In this document: piece by piece, positions 11,969 to 25,300 of the stretch
Numbering within the stretch: the first letter of the stretch is position 1
Layout of the letters: every line of letters starts with the position of its first letter
Source of the DNA: Auanema rhodensis
Lineage: Eukaryota > Nematoda > Chromadorea > Rhabditida > Rhabditidae
Reading direction: 5' to 3'
Assembly: GCA_964057225.1 (NCBI GenBank)
Contig: OZ059900.1
Span: forward strand, 24,009,638 to 24,073,637
Length of the DNA stretch: 64,000 nucleotides
Notes under the pieces: generated by a model
Databases searched by the model: none
The model's input: only the letters and a program-made list of their open reading frames with translations
Told to the model about the DNA's origin: nothing
Made by a program: the position numbers and the translations under genes

Positions 11969-14900
11969 TGAAAGTGGAACTAGACGTTGTACGAACAATT
12001 TTGAGCTAGGTTTCATTGACATTGCATGAGTTTGAACACATGAAATCGTAAGTCAAAACCTTGTTTACAGCGAAATTTCCAAAAACTGGTTTTCCAGCAT
12101 AATAAAATATTTCTCATGGGAAATACTGTGTTTTTGTATTCTTCTAGTGTTCAGCATGTAAAATGCTTCATTTTAGTATGTAACACGCTGAAATTCGTTG
12201 CATTTGACGACTCATATGAACAAAAATCGATTTAATCAATATTAGCCATAAGGGGCGTGCCCTCAGAATATGCTAATTTCCTTAATTTTCTAACCCCTGT
12301 TTTTTTGTCGTGAAAGTGGAACTAGACGTTGTACGAACAATTTTGAGCTAGGTTTCATTGACATTGCATGAGTTTGAACACATGAAATCGTAAGTCAAAA
12401 CCTTGTTTACAGCGAAATTTCCAAAAACTGGTTTTCCAGCATAATAAAATATTTCTCATGGGAAATACTGTGTTTTTGTATTCTTCTAGTGTTCAGCATG
12501 TAAAATGCTTCATTTTAGTATGTAACACGCTGAAATTCGTTGCATTTGACGACTCATATGAACAAAAATCGATTTAATCAATATTAGCCATAAGGGGCGT
12601 GCCCTCAGAATATGCTAATTTCCTTAATTTTCTAACCCCTGTTTTTTTGTCGTGAAAGTGGAACTAGACGTTGTACGAACAATTTTGAGCTAGGTTTCAT
12701 TGACATTGCATGAGTTTGAACACATGAAATCGTAAGTCAAAACCTTGTTTACAGCGAAATTTCCAAAAACTGGTTTTCCAGCATAATAAAATATTTCTCA
12801 TGGGAAATACTGTGTTTTTGTATTCTTCTAGTGTTCAGCATGTAAAATGCTTCATTTTAGTATGTAACACGCTGAAATTCGTTGCATTTGACGACTTATA
12901 TGAACAAAAATCGATTTAATCAATATTAGCCATAAGGGGCGTGCCCTCAGAATATGCTAATTTCCTTAATTTTCTAACCCCTGTTTTTTGTCGTGAAAGT
13001 GGAACTAGACGTTGTACGAACAATTTTGAGCTAGGTTTCATTGACATTGCATGAGTTTGAACACATGAAATCGTAAGTCAAAACCTTGTTTACAGCGAAA
13101 TTTCCAAAAACTGGTTTTCCAGCATAATAAAATATTTCTCATGGGAAATACTGTGTTTTTGTTTTTTTCTAGTGTTCAGCATGTAAAATGCTTCATTTTA
13201 GTATGTAACACGCTGAAATTCGTTGCATTTGACGACTCATATGAACAAAAATCGATTTAATCAATATTAGCCATAAGGGGCGTGCCCTCAGAATATGCTA
13301 ATTTCCTTAATTTTCTAACCCCTGTTTTTTTGTCGTGAAAGTGGAACTAGACGTTTTACGAACAATTTTCAGCTAGGTTTCATTGACATTGCATGAGTTT
13401 GAACACATGAAATCGTAAGTCAAAACCTTGTTTACAGCGAAATTTCCAAAAACTGGTTTTCCAGCATAATAAAATATTTCTCATGGGAAATACTGTGTTT
13501 TTGTATTCTTCTAGTGTTCAGCATGTAAAATGCTTCATTTTAGTATGTAACACGCTGAAATTCGTTGCATTTGACGACTCATATGAACAAAAATCGATTT
13601 AATCAATATTAGCCATAAGGGGCGTGCCCTCAGAATATGCTAATTTCCTTAATTTTCTAACCCCTGTTTTTTTGTCGTGAAAGTGGAACTAGACGTTGTA
13701 CGAACAATTTTGAGCTAGGTTTCATTGACATTGCATGAGTTTGAACACATGAAATCGTAAGTCAAAACCTTGTTTACAGCGAAATTTCCAAAAACTGGTT
13801 TTCCAGCATAATAAAATATTTCTCATGGGAAATACTGTGTTTTTGTATTTTTCTAGTGTTCAGCATGTAAAATGCTTCATTTTAGTATGTAACACGCTGA
13901 AATTCGTTGCATTTGACGACTCATATGAACAAAAATCGATTTAATCAATATTAGCCATAAGGGGCGTGCCCTCAGAATATGCTAATTTCCTTAAAATTCT
14001 AACCCCTGTTTTTTGTCGTGAAAGTGGAACTAGACGTTGTACGAACAATTTTGAGCTAGGTTTCATTGACATTGCATGAGTTTGAACACATGAAATCGTA
14101 AGTCAAAACCTTGTTTACAGCGAAATTTCCAAAAACTGGTTTTCCAGCATAATAAAATATTTCTCATGGGAAATACTGTGTTTTTGTATTTTTCTAGTGT
14201 TCAGCATGTAAAATGCTTCATTTTAGTATGTAACACGCTGAAATTCGTTGCATTTGACGACTCATATGAACAAAAATCGATTTAATCAATATTAGCCATA
14301 AGGGGCGTGCCCTCAGAATATGCTAATTTCCTTAATTTTCTAACCCCTGTTTTTTTGTCGTGAAAGTGGAACTAGACGTTGTACGAACAATTTTCAGCTA
14401 GGTTTCATTGACATTGCATGAGTTTGAACACATGAAATCGTAAGTCAAAACCTTGTTTACAGCGAAATTTCCAAAAACTGGTTTTCCAGCATAATAAAAT
14501 ATTTCTCATGGGAAATACTGTGTTTTTGTATTCTTCTAGTGTTCAGCATGTAAAATGCTTCATTTTAGTATGTAACACGCTGAAATTCGTTGCATTTGAC
14601 GACTCATATGAACAAAAATCGATTTAATCAATATTAGCCATAAGGGGCGTGCCCTCAGAATATGCTAATTTCCTTAATTTTCTAACCCCTGTTTTTTTGT
14701 CGTGAAAGTGGAACTAGACGTTGTACGAACAATTTTGAGCTAGGTTTCATTGACATTGCATGAGTTTGAACACATGAAATCGTAAGTCAAAACCTTGTTT
14801 ACAGCGAAATTTCCAAAAACTGGTTTTCCAGCATAATAAAATATTTCTCATGGGAAATACTGTGTTTTTGTATTTTTCTAGTGTTCAACATGTAAAATGG

Positions 14901-15386
14901 TTCATTTTAGTATGTAACACGCTGAAATTCGTTGCATTTGACGACTCATATGAACAAAAATCGATTTAATCAATATTAGCCATAAGGGGCGTGCCCTCAG
15001 AATATGCTAATTTCCTTAATTTTCTAACCCTTGTTTTTTTGTCGTGAAAGTGGAACTAGACGTTGTACGAACAATTTTGAGCTAGGTTTCATTGACATTG
15101 CATGAGTTTGAACACATGAAATCGTAAGTCAAAACCTTGTTTACAGCGAAATTTCCAAAAACTGGTTTTCCAGCATAATAAAATATTTCTCATGGGAAAT
15201 ACTGTGTTTTTGTATTTTTCTAGTGTTCAGCATGTAAAATGCTTCATTTTAGTATGTAACACGCTGAAATTCGTTGCATTTGACGACTCATATGAACAAA
15301 AATCGATTTAATCAATATTAGCCATAAGGGGCGTGCCCTCAGAATATGCTAATTTCCTTAATTTTCTAACCCCTGTTTTTTTGTCG
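11969..15386 (+). repeat. Satellite A stretch with mixed variants, no clear HOR
   Basis: Ten monomers of the same array. Two are 341 bp long: the copy at 12653 (with GACGACTTAT) and the copy at 13678 (with CCTTAAAATTC). The TTTTCAGC variant seen at 10259 reappears at 13336 and 14361, spaced three monomers apart, and TATTCTTC is frequent. I cannot define a clean repeated block by eye. Nothing other than satellite A is present. Confidence 0.75.
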
Positions 15387-17438
15387 TGAAAGTGGAACTA
15401 GACGTTGTACGAACAATTTTGAGCTAGGTCTCATTGACATTGCATGAGTTTGAACACATGAAATCGTAAGTCAAAACCTTGTTTACAGCGAAATTTCCAA
15501 AAACTGGTTTTCCAGCATAATAAAATATTTCTCATGGGAAATACTGTGTTTTTGTATTTTTCTAGTGTTCAGCATGTAAAATGGTTCATTTTAGTATGTA
15601 ACACGCTGAAATTCGTTGCATTTGACGACTCATATGAACAAAAATCGATTTAATCAATATTAGCCATAAGGGGCGTGCCCTCAGAATATGCTAATTTCCT
15701 TAATTTTCTAACCCCTGTTTTTTTGTCGTGAAAGTGGAACTAGACGTTGTACGAACAATTTTGAGCTAGGTTTCATTGACATTGCATGAGTTTGAACACA
15801 TGAAATCGTAAGTCAAAACCTTGTTTACAGCGAAATTTCCAAAAACTGGTTTTCCAGCATAATAAAATATTTCTCATGGGAAATACTGTGTTTTTGTATT
15901 TTTCTAGTGTTCAGCATGTAAAATGCTTCATTTTAGTATGTAACACGCTGAAATTCGTTGCATTTGACGACTCATATGAACAAAAATCGATTTAATCAAT
16001 ATTAGCCATAAGGGGCGTGCCCTCAGAATATGCTAATTTCCTTAATTTTCTGACCCCTGTTTTTTTGTCGTGAAAGTGGAACTAGACGTTGTACGAACAA
16101 TTTTGAGCTAGGTTTCATTGACATTGCATGAGTTTGAACACATGAAATCGTAAGTCAAAACCTTGTTTACAGCGAAATTTCCAAAAACTGGTTTTCCAGC
16201 ATAATGAAATATTTCTCATGGGAAATACTGTGTTTTTGTATTTTTCTAGTGTTCAGCATGTAAAATGCTTCATTTTAGTATGTAACACGCTGAAATTCGT
16301 TGCATTTGACGACTCATATGAACAAAAATCGATTTAATCAATATTAGCCATAAGGGGCGTGCCCTAAGAATATGCTAATTTCCTTAATTTTCTAACCCCT
16401 GTTTTTTTGTCGTGAAAGTGGAACTAGACGTTGTACGAACAATTTTGAGCTAGGTTTCATTGACATTGCATGAGTTTGAACACATGAAATCGTAAGTCAA
16501 AACCTTGTTTACAGCGAAATTTCCAAAAACTGGTTTTCCAGCATAATAAAATATTTCTCATGGGAAATACTGTGTTTTTGTATTTTTCTAGTGTTCAGCA
16601 TGTAAAATGCTTCATTTTAGTATGTAACACGCTGAAATTCGTTGCATTTGACGACTCATATGAACAAAAATCGATTTAATCAATATTAGCCATAAGGGGC
16701 GTGCCCTCAGAATATGCTAATTTCCTTAATTTTCTAACCCCTGTTTTTTTGTCGTGAAAGTGGAACTAGACGTTGTACGAACAATTTTGAGCTAGGTTTC
16801 ATTGACATTGCATGAGTTTGAACACATGAAATCGTAAGTCAAAACCTTGTTTACAGCGAAATTTCCAAAAACTGGTTTTCCAGCATAATAAAATATTTCT
16901 CATGGGAAATACTGTGTTTTTGTATTTTTCTAGTGTTCAGCATGTAAAATGGTTCATTTTAGTATGTAACACGCTGAAATTCGTTGCATTTGACGACTCA
17001 TATGAACAAAAATCGATTTAATCAATATTAGCCATAAAGGGCGTGCCCTCAGAATATGCTAATTTCCTTAATTTTCTAACCCCTGTTTTTTTGTCGTGAA
17101 AGTGGAACTAGACGTTGTACGAACAATTTTGAGCTAGGTTTCATTGACATTGCATGAGTTTGAACACATGAAATCGTAAGTCAAAACCTTGTTTACAGCG
17201 AAATTTCCAAAAACTGGTTTTCCAGCATAATAAAATATTTCTCATGGGAAATACTGTGTTTTTGTATTTTTCTAGTGTTCAGCATGTAAAATGCTTCATT
17301 TTAGTATGTAACACGCTGAAATTCGTTGCATTTGACGACTCATATGAACAAAAATCGATTTAATCAATATTAGCCATAAGGGGCGTGCCCTCAGAATATG
17401 CTAATTTCCTTAATTTTCTGACCCCTGTTTTTTTGTCG
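15387..17438 (+). repeat. 4-monomer repeat relation in left satellite A (1368 bp)
   Basis: Two successive monomers with AAAATGGTTC then TCTGACCCC start at 15387 and 15729, and again at 16755 and 17097, 1368 bp (four monomers) later. Private changes such as AGGTCTCATT (15387 copy), GCCCTAAGAA (16071 copy) and CCATAAAGGG (16755 copy) are not shared, so the duplication is older or the similarity is inherited from the blocks around 6155 and 8549. Confidence 0.6.
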
Positions 17439-18464
17439 TGAAAGTGGAACTAGACGTTGTACGAACAATTTTGAGCTAGGTTTCATTGACATTGCATGAG
17501 TTTGAACACATGAAATCGTAAGTCAAAACCTTGTTTACAGCGAAATTTCCAAAAACTGGTTTTCCAGCATAATAAAATATTTCTCATGGGAAATACTGTG
17601 TTTTTGTATTTTTCTAGTGTTCAGCATGTAAAATGCTTCATTTTAGTATGTAACACGCTGAAATTCGTTGCATTTGACGACTCATATGAACAAAAATCGA
17701 TTTAATCAATATTAGCCATAAGGGGCGTGCCCTCAGAATATGCTAATTTCCTTAATTTTCTAACCCCTGTTTTTTTGTCGTGAAAGTGGAACTAGACGTT
17801 GTACGAACAATTTTGAGCTAGGTTTCATTGACATTGCATGAGTTTGAACACATGAAATCGTAAGTCAAAACCTTGTTTACAGCGAAATTTCCAAAAACTG
17901 GTTTTCCAGCATAATAAAATATTTCTCATGGGAAATACTGTGTTTTTGTATTTTTCTAGTGTTCAGCATGTAAAATGCTTCATTTTAGTATGTAACACGC
18001 TGAAATTCGTTGCATTTGACGACTCATATGAACAAAAATCGATTTAATCAATATTAGCCATAAGGGGCGTGCCCTCAGAATATGCTAATTTCCTTAATTT
18101 TCTAACCCCTGTTTTTTTGTCGTGAAAGTGGAACTAGACGTTGTACGAACAATTTTGAGCTAGGTTTCATTGACATTGCATGAGTTTGAACACATGAAAT
18201 CGTAAGTCAAAACCTTGTTTACAGCGAAATTTCCAAAAACTGGTTTTCCAGCATAATAAAATATTTCTCATGGGAAATACTGTGTTTTTGTATTTTTCTA
18301 GTGTTCAGCATGTAAAATGCTTCATTTTAGTATGTAACACGCTGAAATTCGTTGCATTTGACGACTCATATGAACAAAAATCGATTTAATCAATATTAGC
18401 CATAAGGGGCGTGCCCTCAGAATATGCTAATTTCCTTAATTTTCTAACCCCTGTTTTTTTGTCG
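17439..18464 (+). repeat. Near-consensus satellite A monomers
   Basis: Three monomers starting at 17439, 17781 and 18123 show essentially the consensus with no diagnostic variant I could see. They look like the most homogenised stretch of the left arm. Confidence 0.75.
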
Positions 18465-21402
18465 TGAAAGTGGAACTAGACGTTGTACGAACAATTTTGA
18501 GCTAGGTTTCATTGACATTGCATGAGTTTGAACACATGAAATCGTAAGTCAAAACCTTGTTTACAGCGAAATTTCCAAAAACTGGTTTTCCAGCATAATA
18601 AAATATTTCTCATGGGAAATACTGTGTTTTTGTATTTTTCTAGTGTTCAGCATGTAAAATGCTTCATTTTAGTATGTAACACGCTGAAATTCGTTGCATT
18701 TGACGACTCATATGAACAAAAATCGATTTAATCAATATTAGCCATAAGGGGCGTGCCCTCAGAATATGCTAACTTCCTTAATTTTCTAACCCCTGTTTTT
18801 TTGACGTGAAAGTGGAACTAGACGTTGTACGAACAATTTTGAGCTAGGTTTCATTGACATTGCATGAGTTTGAACACATGAAATCGTAAGTCAAAACCTT
18901 GTTTACAGCGAAATTTCCAAAAACTGGTTTTCCAGCATAATAAAATATTTCTCATGGGAAATACTGTGTTTTTGTATTTTTCTAGTGTTCAGCATGTAAA
19001 ATGCTTCATTTTAGTATGTAACACGCTGAAATTCGTTGCATTTGACGACTCATATGAACAAAAATCGATTTAATCAATATTAGCTATAAGGGGCGTGCCC
19101 TCAGAATATGCTAATTTCCTTAATTTTCTAACCCCTGTTTTTTTGTCGTGAAAGTGGAACTAGACGTTGTACGAACAATTTTGAGCTAAGTTTCATTGAC
19201 ATTGCATGAGTTTGAACACATGAAATCGTAAGTCAAATCCTTGTTTACAGCGAAATTTCCAAAAACTGGTTTTCCAGCATAATAAAATATTTCTCATGGG
19301 AAATACTGTGTTTTTGTTTTTTTCTAGTGTTCAGCATGTAAAATGCTTCATTTTGGTATGTAACACGCTGGAATTCGTTGCATTTGACGACTCATATGAA
19401 CAAAAATCGATTTAATCAATATTAGCCATAAGGGGCGTGCCCTCAGAATATGCTAATTTCCTTAATTTTCTAACCCCTGTTTTTTTGTCGTGAAAGTGGA
19501 ACTAGACGTTGTACGAACAATTTTGAGCTAGGTTTCATTGACATTGCATGAGTTTGAACACATGAAATCGTAAGTCAAAACCTTGTTTACAGCGAAATTT
19601 CCAAAAACTGGTTTTCCAGCATAATAAAATATTTCTCATGGGAAATACTGTGTTTTTGTATTTTTCTAGTGTTCAGCATGTAAAATGCTTCATTTTAGTA
19701 TGTAACACGCTGAAATTCGTTGCATTTGACGACTCATATGAACAAAAATCGATTTAATCAATATTAGCCATAAGGGGCGTGCCCTTAGAATATGCTAATT
19801 TCCTTAATTTTCTAACCCCTGTTTTTTTGTCGTGAAAGTGGAACTAGGCGTTGTACGAACAATTTTGAGCTAGGTTTCATTGACATTGCATGAGTTTGAA
19901 CACATGAAATCGTAAGTGAAAACCTTGTTTACAGCGAAATTTCCAAAAACTGGTTTTCCAGCATAATAAAATATTTCTCATGGGAAATACTGTGTTTTTG
20001 TATTTTTCTAGTGTTCAGCATGTAAAATGCTTCATTTTGGTATGTAACACGCTGAAATTCGTTGCATTTGACGACTCATATGAACAAAAATCGATTTAAT
20101 CAATATTAGCCATAAGGGGCGTGCCCTCAGAATATGCTAATTTCCTTAATTTTCTAACCCCTGTTTTTTTGTCGTGAAAGTGGAACTAGACGTTGTACGA
20201 ACAATTTTGAGCTAGGTTTCATTGACATTGCATGAGTTTGAACACATGAAATCGTAAGTCAAAACCTTGTTTACAGCGAAATTTCCAAAAACTGGTTTTC
20301 CAGCATAATAAAATATTTCTCATGGGAAATACTGTGTTTTTGTATTTTTCTAGTGTTCAGCATGTAAAATGCTTCATTTTAGTATGTAACACGCTGAAAT
20401 TCGTTGCATTTGACGACTCATATGAACAAAAATCGATTTAATCAATATTAGCCATAAGGGGCGTGCCCTCAGAATATGCTAATTTCCTTAATTTTCTAAC
20501 CCCTGTTTTTTTGTCGTGAAAGTGGAACTAGGCGTTGTACGAACAATTTTGAGCTAGGTTTCATTGACATTGCATGAGTTTGAACACATGAAATCGTAAG
20601 TGAAAACCTTGTTTACAGCGAAATTTCCAAAAACTGGTTTTCCAGCATAATAAAATATTTCTCATGGGAAATACTGTGTTTTTGTATTTTTCTAGTGTTC
20701 AGCATGTAAAATGCTTCATTTTAGTATGTAACACGCTGAAATTCGTTGCATTTGACGACTCATATGAACAAAAATCGATTTAATCAATATTAGCCATAAG
20801 GGGCGTGCCCTCAGAATATGCTAACTTCCTTAATTTTCTAACCCCTGTTTTTTTGTCGTGAAAGTGGAACTAGACGTTGTACGAACAATTTTGAGCTAGG
20901 TTTCATTGACATTGCATGAGTTTGAACACATGAAATCGTAAGTCAAAACCTTGTTTACAGCGAAATTTCCAAAAACTGGTTTTCCAGCATAATAAAATAT
21001 TTCTCATGGGAAATACTGTGTTTTTGTATTTTTCTAGTGTTCAGCATGTAAAATGCTTCATTTTAGTATGTAACACGCTGAAATTCGTTGCATTTGACGA
21101 CTCATATGAACAAAAATCGATTTAATCAATATTAGCTATAAGGGGCGTGCCCTCAGAATATGCTAATTTCCTTAATTTTCTAACCCCTGTTTTTTTGTCG
21201 TGAAAGTGGAACTAGACGTTGTACGAACAATTTTGAGCTAAGTTTCATTGACATTGCATGAGTTTGAACACATGAAATCGTAAGTCAAATCCTTGTTTAC
21301 AGCGAAATTTCCAAAAACTGGTTTTCCAGCATAATAAAATATTTCTCATGGGAAATACTGTGTTTTTGTTTTTTTCTAGTGTTCAGCATGTAAAATGCTT
21401 CA
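18465..21402 (+). repeat. 6-monomer HOR next to the A/B junction (2052 bp offset)
   Basis: CTAACTTCC, then AGCTATAAGG, then GCTAAGTTTC with GTCAAATCC and GTTTTTTTC mark monomers at 18465, 18807 and 19149. The same trio recurs at 20517, 20859 and 21201, 2052 bp later. Inside this block the pair ACTAGGCG plus AGTGAAAACC is shared by monomers at 19833 and 20517, a two-monomer (684 bp) relation. The last copy is truncated by the junction to satellite B. Confidence 0.82.
21399..21402. other. Left junction satellite A / satellite B, 4 bp microhomology
   Basis: Satellite A reads ...AAAATGCTTCA and would continue TTTTAG; satellite B units are preceded by ...ACTTTCA and start GAGCCTGCACTG. The sequence passes directly from one to the other, and TTCA (21399-21402) is shared by both parents. 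There is no filler and no target-site duplication. The cut falls at phase 199-202 of the A monomer, which is the loop and first base of the descending arm of the A hairpin. The change is abrupt: the A monomer to the left and the B monomer to the right are both otherwise normal. Confidence 0.9.
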
Positions 21403-21634
21403 GAGCCTGCACTGATAATATAATTGGAAACAGGCAGTACGCAATACGCAAACATTTGAATGACAGCTTTATTACAATACGACTTAGTTTACTCAATTAT
21501 ATCAAGCTTCATGAACACGGACTGCTTGTGTAATATATAATAGCAATAATAGTTTCGTTTCTGTTTTTAATTAACTTTCCTGTACGCGAGTTATAATATT
21601 TAGAACGTGATTCCTTGATTATGAAAAACTTTCA
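21403..21634 (+). repeat. Representative satellite B monomer (232 bp)
   Basis: This is the first unit of the array; by count it has 74 G+C of 232. It contains one AAGCTT (in TATCAAGCTTCATG) and one TTAATTAA at 21567-21574. AAGCTT is lost in the CATACCAATCTTC subtype, while TTAATTAA is retained in nearly all units. Neither site was seen in satellite A. Two short near-repeats, GCAGTACGC and CAATACGC, adjoin each other and are the substrate of the 7 bp deletion that defines the short subtype. Confidence 0.93.
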
Positions 21635-22330
21635 GAGCCTGCACTGATAATATAATTGGAAACAGGCAGTACGCAATACGCAAACATTTGAATGACAGCT
21701 TTATTACAATACGACTTAGTTTACTCAATTATATCAAGCTTCATGAACACGGACTGCTTGTGTAATATATAATAGCAATAATAGTTTCGTTTCTGTTTTT
21801 AATTAACTTTCCAGTACGCGAGTTATAATATTTAGAACGTGATTCCTTGATTATGAAAAACTTTCAGAGCCTGCACTGATAATATAATTGGAAACAGGCA
21901 GTACGCAATACGCAAACATTTGAATGACAGCTTTATTACAATACGACTTAGTTTACTCAATCATACCAATCTTCATGAACACGGACTGTTTGTGTAATAG
22001 ATAATAGCAATAATAGTTTCGTTTCTGTTTTTAATTAACTTTCCTGTACGCGAGTTATAATATTTAGAACGTGATTCCTTGATTATGAAAAATTTTTAGA
22101 GCCTGCACTGATAATATAACTGGAAACAGGCAGTACGCGATACGCAAATATTTGAATGACAGCTTTATTACAATACGACTTAGTTTACTCAATTATATCA
22201 AGCTTCATGAACACGGACTGCTTGTGTAATATATAATAGCAATAATAGTTTCGTTTCTGTTTTTAATTAACTTTCCTGTACGCGAGTTATAATATTTAGA
22301 ACGTGATTCCTTGATTATGAAAAACTTTCA

Positions 22331-25300
22331 GAGCCTGCACTGATAATATAATTGGACACAGGCAGTACGCAATACGCAAACATTTGAATGACAGCTTTAT
22401 TACAATACGACTTAGTTTACTCAATTATATCAAGCTTCATGAACACGGACTGCTTGTGTAATATATAATAGCAATAATAGTTTCGTTTCTGTTTTTAATT
22501 AACTTTCCTGTACGCGAGTTATAATATTTAGAACGTGATTCCTTGATTATGAAAAACTTTCAGAGCCTGCACTGATAATATAATTGGAAACAGGCAGTAC
22601 GCAATACGCAAACATTTGAATGACAGCTTTATTACAATACGACTTAGTTTACTCAATTATATCAAGCTTCATGAACACGGACTGCTTGTGTAATATATAA
22701 TAGCAATAATAGTTTCGTTTCTGTTTTTAATTAACTTTCCTGTACGCGAGTTATAATATTTAGAACGTGATTCCTTGATTATGAAAAATTTTTAGAGCCT
22801 GCACTGATAATATAACTGGAAACAGGCAGTACGCGATACGCAAATATTTGAATGACAGCTTTACTACAATACGACTTAGTTTACTCAATTATATCAAGCT
22901 TCATGAACACGGACTGCTTGTGTAATATATAATAGCAATAATAGTTTCGTTTCTGTTTTTAATTAACTTTCCTGTACGCGAGTTATAATATTTAGAACGT
23001 GATTCCTTGATTATGAAAAACTTTCAGAGCCTGCACTGATAATATAATTGGAAACAGGCAGTACGCAATACGCAAACATTTGAATGACAGCTTTAATACA
23101 ATACGACTTAGCTTACTCAATCATATCAAGCTTCATGAACAGGGACTGTTTGTGTAATAGATGATAGCAATGATAGTTTCGTTTCTTTTTTTAATTAACT
23201 TTCCAGTACGCGAGTTATCATATTTAGAACGCGATTGCTTCATAATGAAAAATGTTTAGAGCCTGCACTGATAATATAACTGGCAACAGGCAATACGCAA
23301 ACATTTGAATGACAGCTTTATTACAATACGACTTAGTTTACTCAATCATACCAATCTTCATGAACACGGACTGTTTGTGTAATAGATAATAGCAATAATA
23401 GTTTCGTTTCTGTTTTTAATTAACTTTCCTGTACGCGAGTTATAATATTTAGAACGTGATTCCTTGATTATGAAAAATTTTTAGAGCCTGCACTGATAAT
23501 ATAACTGGAAACAGGCAGTACGCGATACGCAAATATTTGAATGACAGCTTTATTACAATACGACTTAGTTTACTCAATTATATCAAGCTTCATGAACACG
23601 GACTGCTTGTTTAATATATAATAGCAATAATAGTTTCGTTTCTGTTTTTAATTAACTTTCCTGTACGCGAGTTATAATATTTAGAACGTGATTCCTTGAT
23701 TATGAAAAACTTTCAGAGCCTGCACTGATAATATAATTGGAAACAGGCAGTACGCAATACGCAAACATTTGAATGACAGCTTTATTACAATACGACTTAG
23801 TTTACTCAATTATATCAAGCTTCATGAACACGGACTGCTTGTGTAATATATAATAGCAATAATAGTTTCGTTTCTGTTTTTAATTAACTTTCCAGTACGC
23901 GAGTTATAATATTTAGAACGTGATTCCTTGATTATGAAAAACTTTCAGAGCCTGCACTGATAATATAATTGGAAACAGGCAGTACGCAATACGCAAACAT
24001 TTGAATGACAGCTTTATTACAATACGACTTAGTTTACTCAATCATACCAATCTTCATGAACACGGACTGTTTGTGTAATAGATAATAGCAATAATAGTTT
24101 CGTTTCTGTTTTTAATTAACTTTCCTGTACGCGAGTTATAATATTTAGAACGTGATTCCTTGATTATGAAAAATTTTTAGAGCCTGCACTGATAATATAA
24201 CTGGAAACAGGCAGTACGCGATACGCAAATATTTGAATGACAGCTTTATTACAATACGACTTAGTTTACTCAATTATATCAAGCTTCATGAACACGGACT
24301 GCTTGTGTAATATATAATAGCAATAATAGTTTCGTTTCTGTTTTTAATTAACTTTCCTGTACGCGAGTTATAATATTTAGAACGTGATTCCTTGATTATG
24401 AAAAACTTTCAGAGCCTGCACTGATAATATAATTGGAAACAGGCAGTACGCAATACGCAAACATTTGAATGACAGCTTTATTACAATACGACTTAGTTTA
24501 CTCAATTATATCAAGCTTCATGAACACGGACTGCTTGTGTAATATATAATAGCAATAATAGTTTCGTTTCTGTTTTTAATTAACTTTCCTGTACGCGAGT
24601 TATAATATTTAGAACGTGATTCCTTGATTATGAAAAATTTTTAGAGCCTGCACTGATAATATAACTGGAAACAGGCAGTACGCGATACGCAAATATTTGA
24701 ATGACAGCTTTATTACAATACGACTTAGTTTACTCAATTATATCAAGCTTCATGAACACGGACTGCTTGTGTAATATATAATAGCAATAATAGTTTCGTT
24801 TCTGTTTTTAATTAACTTTCCTGTACGCGAGTTATAATATTTAGAACGTGATTCCTTGATTATGAAAAACTTTCAGAGCCTGCACTGATAATATAATTGG
24901 AAACAGGCAGTACGCAATACGCAAACATTTGAATGACAGCTTTATTACAATACGACTTAGTTTACTCAATCATACCAATCTTCATGAACACGGACTGTTT
25001 GTGTAATAGATAATAGCAATAATAGTTTCGTTTCTGTTTTTAATTAACTTTCCTGTACGCGAGTTATAATATTTAGAACGTGATTCCTTGATTATGAAAA
25101 ACTTTCAGAGCCTGCACTGATAATATAATTGGAAACAGGCAGTACGCAATACGCAAACATTTGAATGACAGCTTTATTACAATACGACTTAGTTTACTCA
25201 ATTATATCAAGCTTCATGAACACGGACTGCTTGTGTAATATATAATAGCAATAATAGTTTCGTTTCTGTTTTTAATTAACTTTCCTGTACGCGAGTTATA

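Larger units (their letters stand above)
1..21402 (+). repeat. Satellite A array, left arm (342 bp monomer, forward)
   Basis: This is a head-to-tail tandem array. The anchor TGAAAGTGGAACTAGACG recurs at 1, 343, 685, 1026, 1368 and so on to 21201. There are 62 complete monomers and a 63rd cut at 21402. Period is 342 bp except for four 341 bp copies (starting 685, 3078, 12653 and 13678), each with six instead of seven T in the T-run just before the anchor. Copies differ by only a few substitutions, so the array is highly homogenised. The array holds no gene, no interspersed element and no orientation switch. It is AT-rich, with one GC-rich patch around GGGGCGTGCCC. The window starts exactly on the anchor by chance of cutting, so the array presumably continues to the left. 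Array structure is read directly; a centromeric or heterochromatic role is inference. Confidence 0.98.

Noticed and set aside
1-21402. Possible CRISPR array because of regular repeats.
   Set aside because: The whole 342 bp period is conserved, with no unique spacers, and no cas genes are present. It is satellite DNA.
21395-21410. Transposon-mediated insertion of satellite B into satellite A.
   Set aside because: No terminal inverted repeats, LTRs, poly-A tail, target-site duplication or transposase remnant at either junction, and the A arms are in opposite orientation.
21348-21533. A 61-codon plus-strand open reading frame with an ATG start.
   Set aside because: It begins inside satellite A and ends inside satellite B, crossing the junction. 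It exists only because the two repeats were joined, and has no sign of coding constraint.
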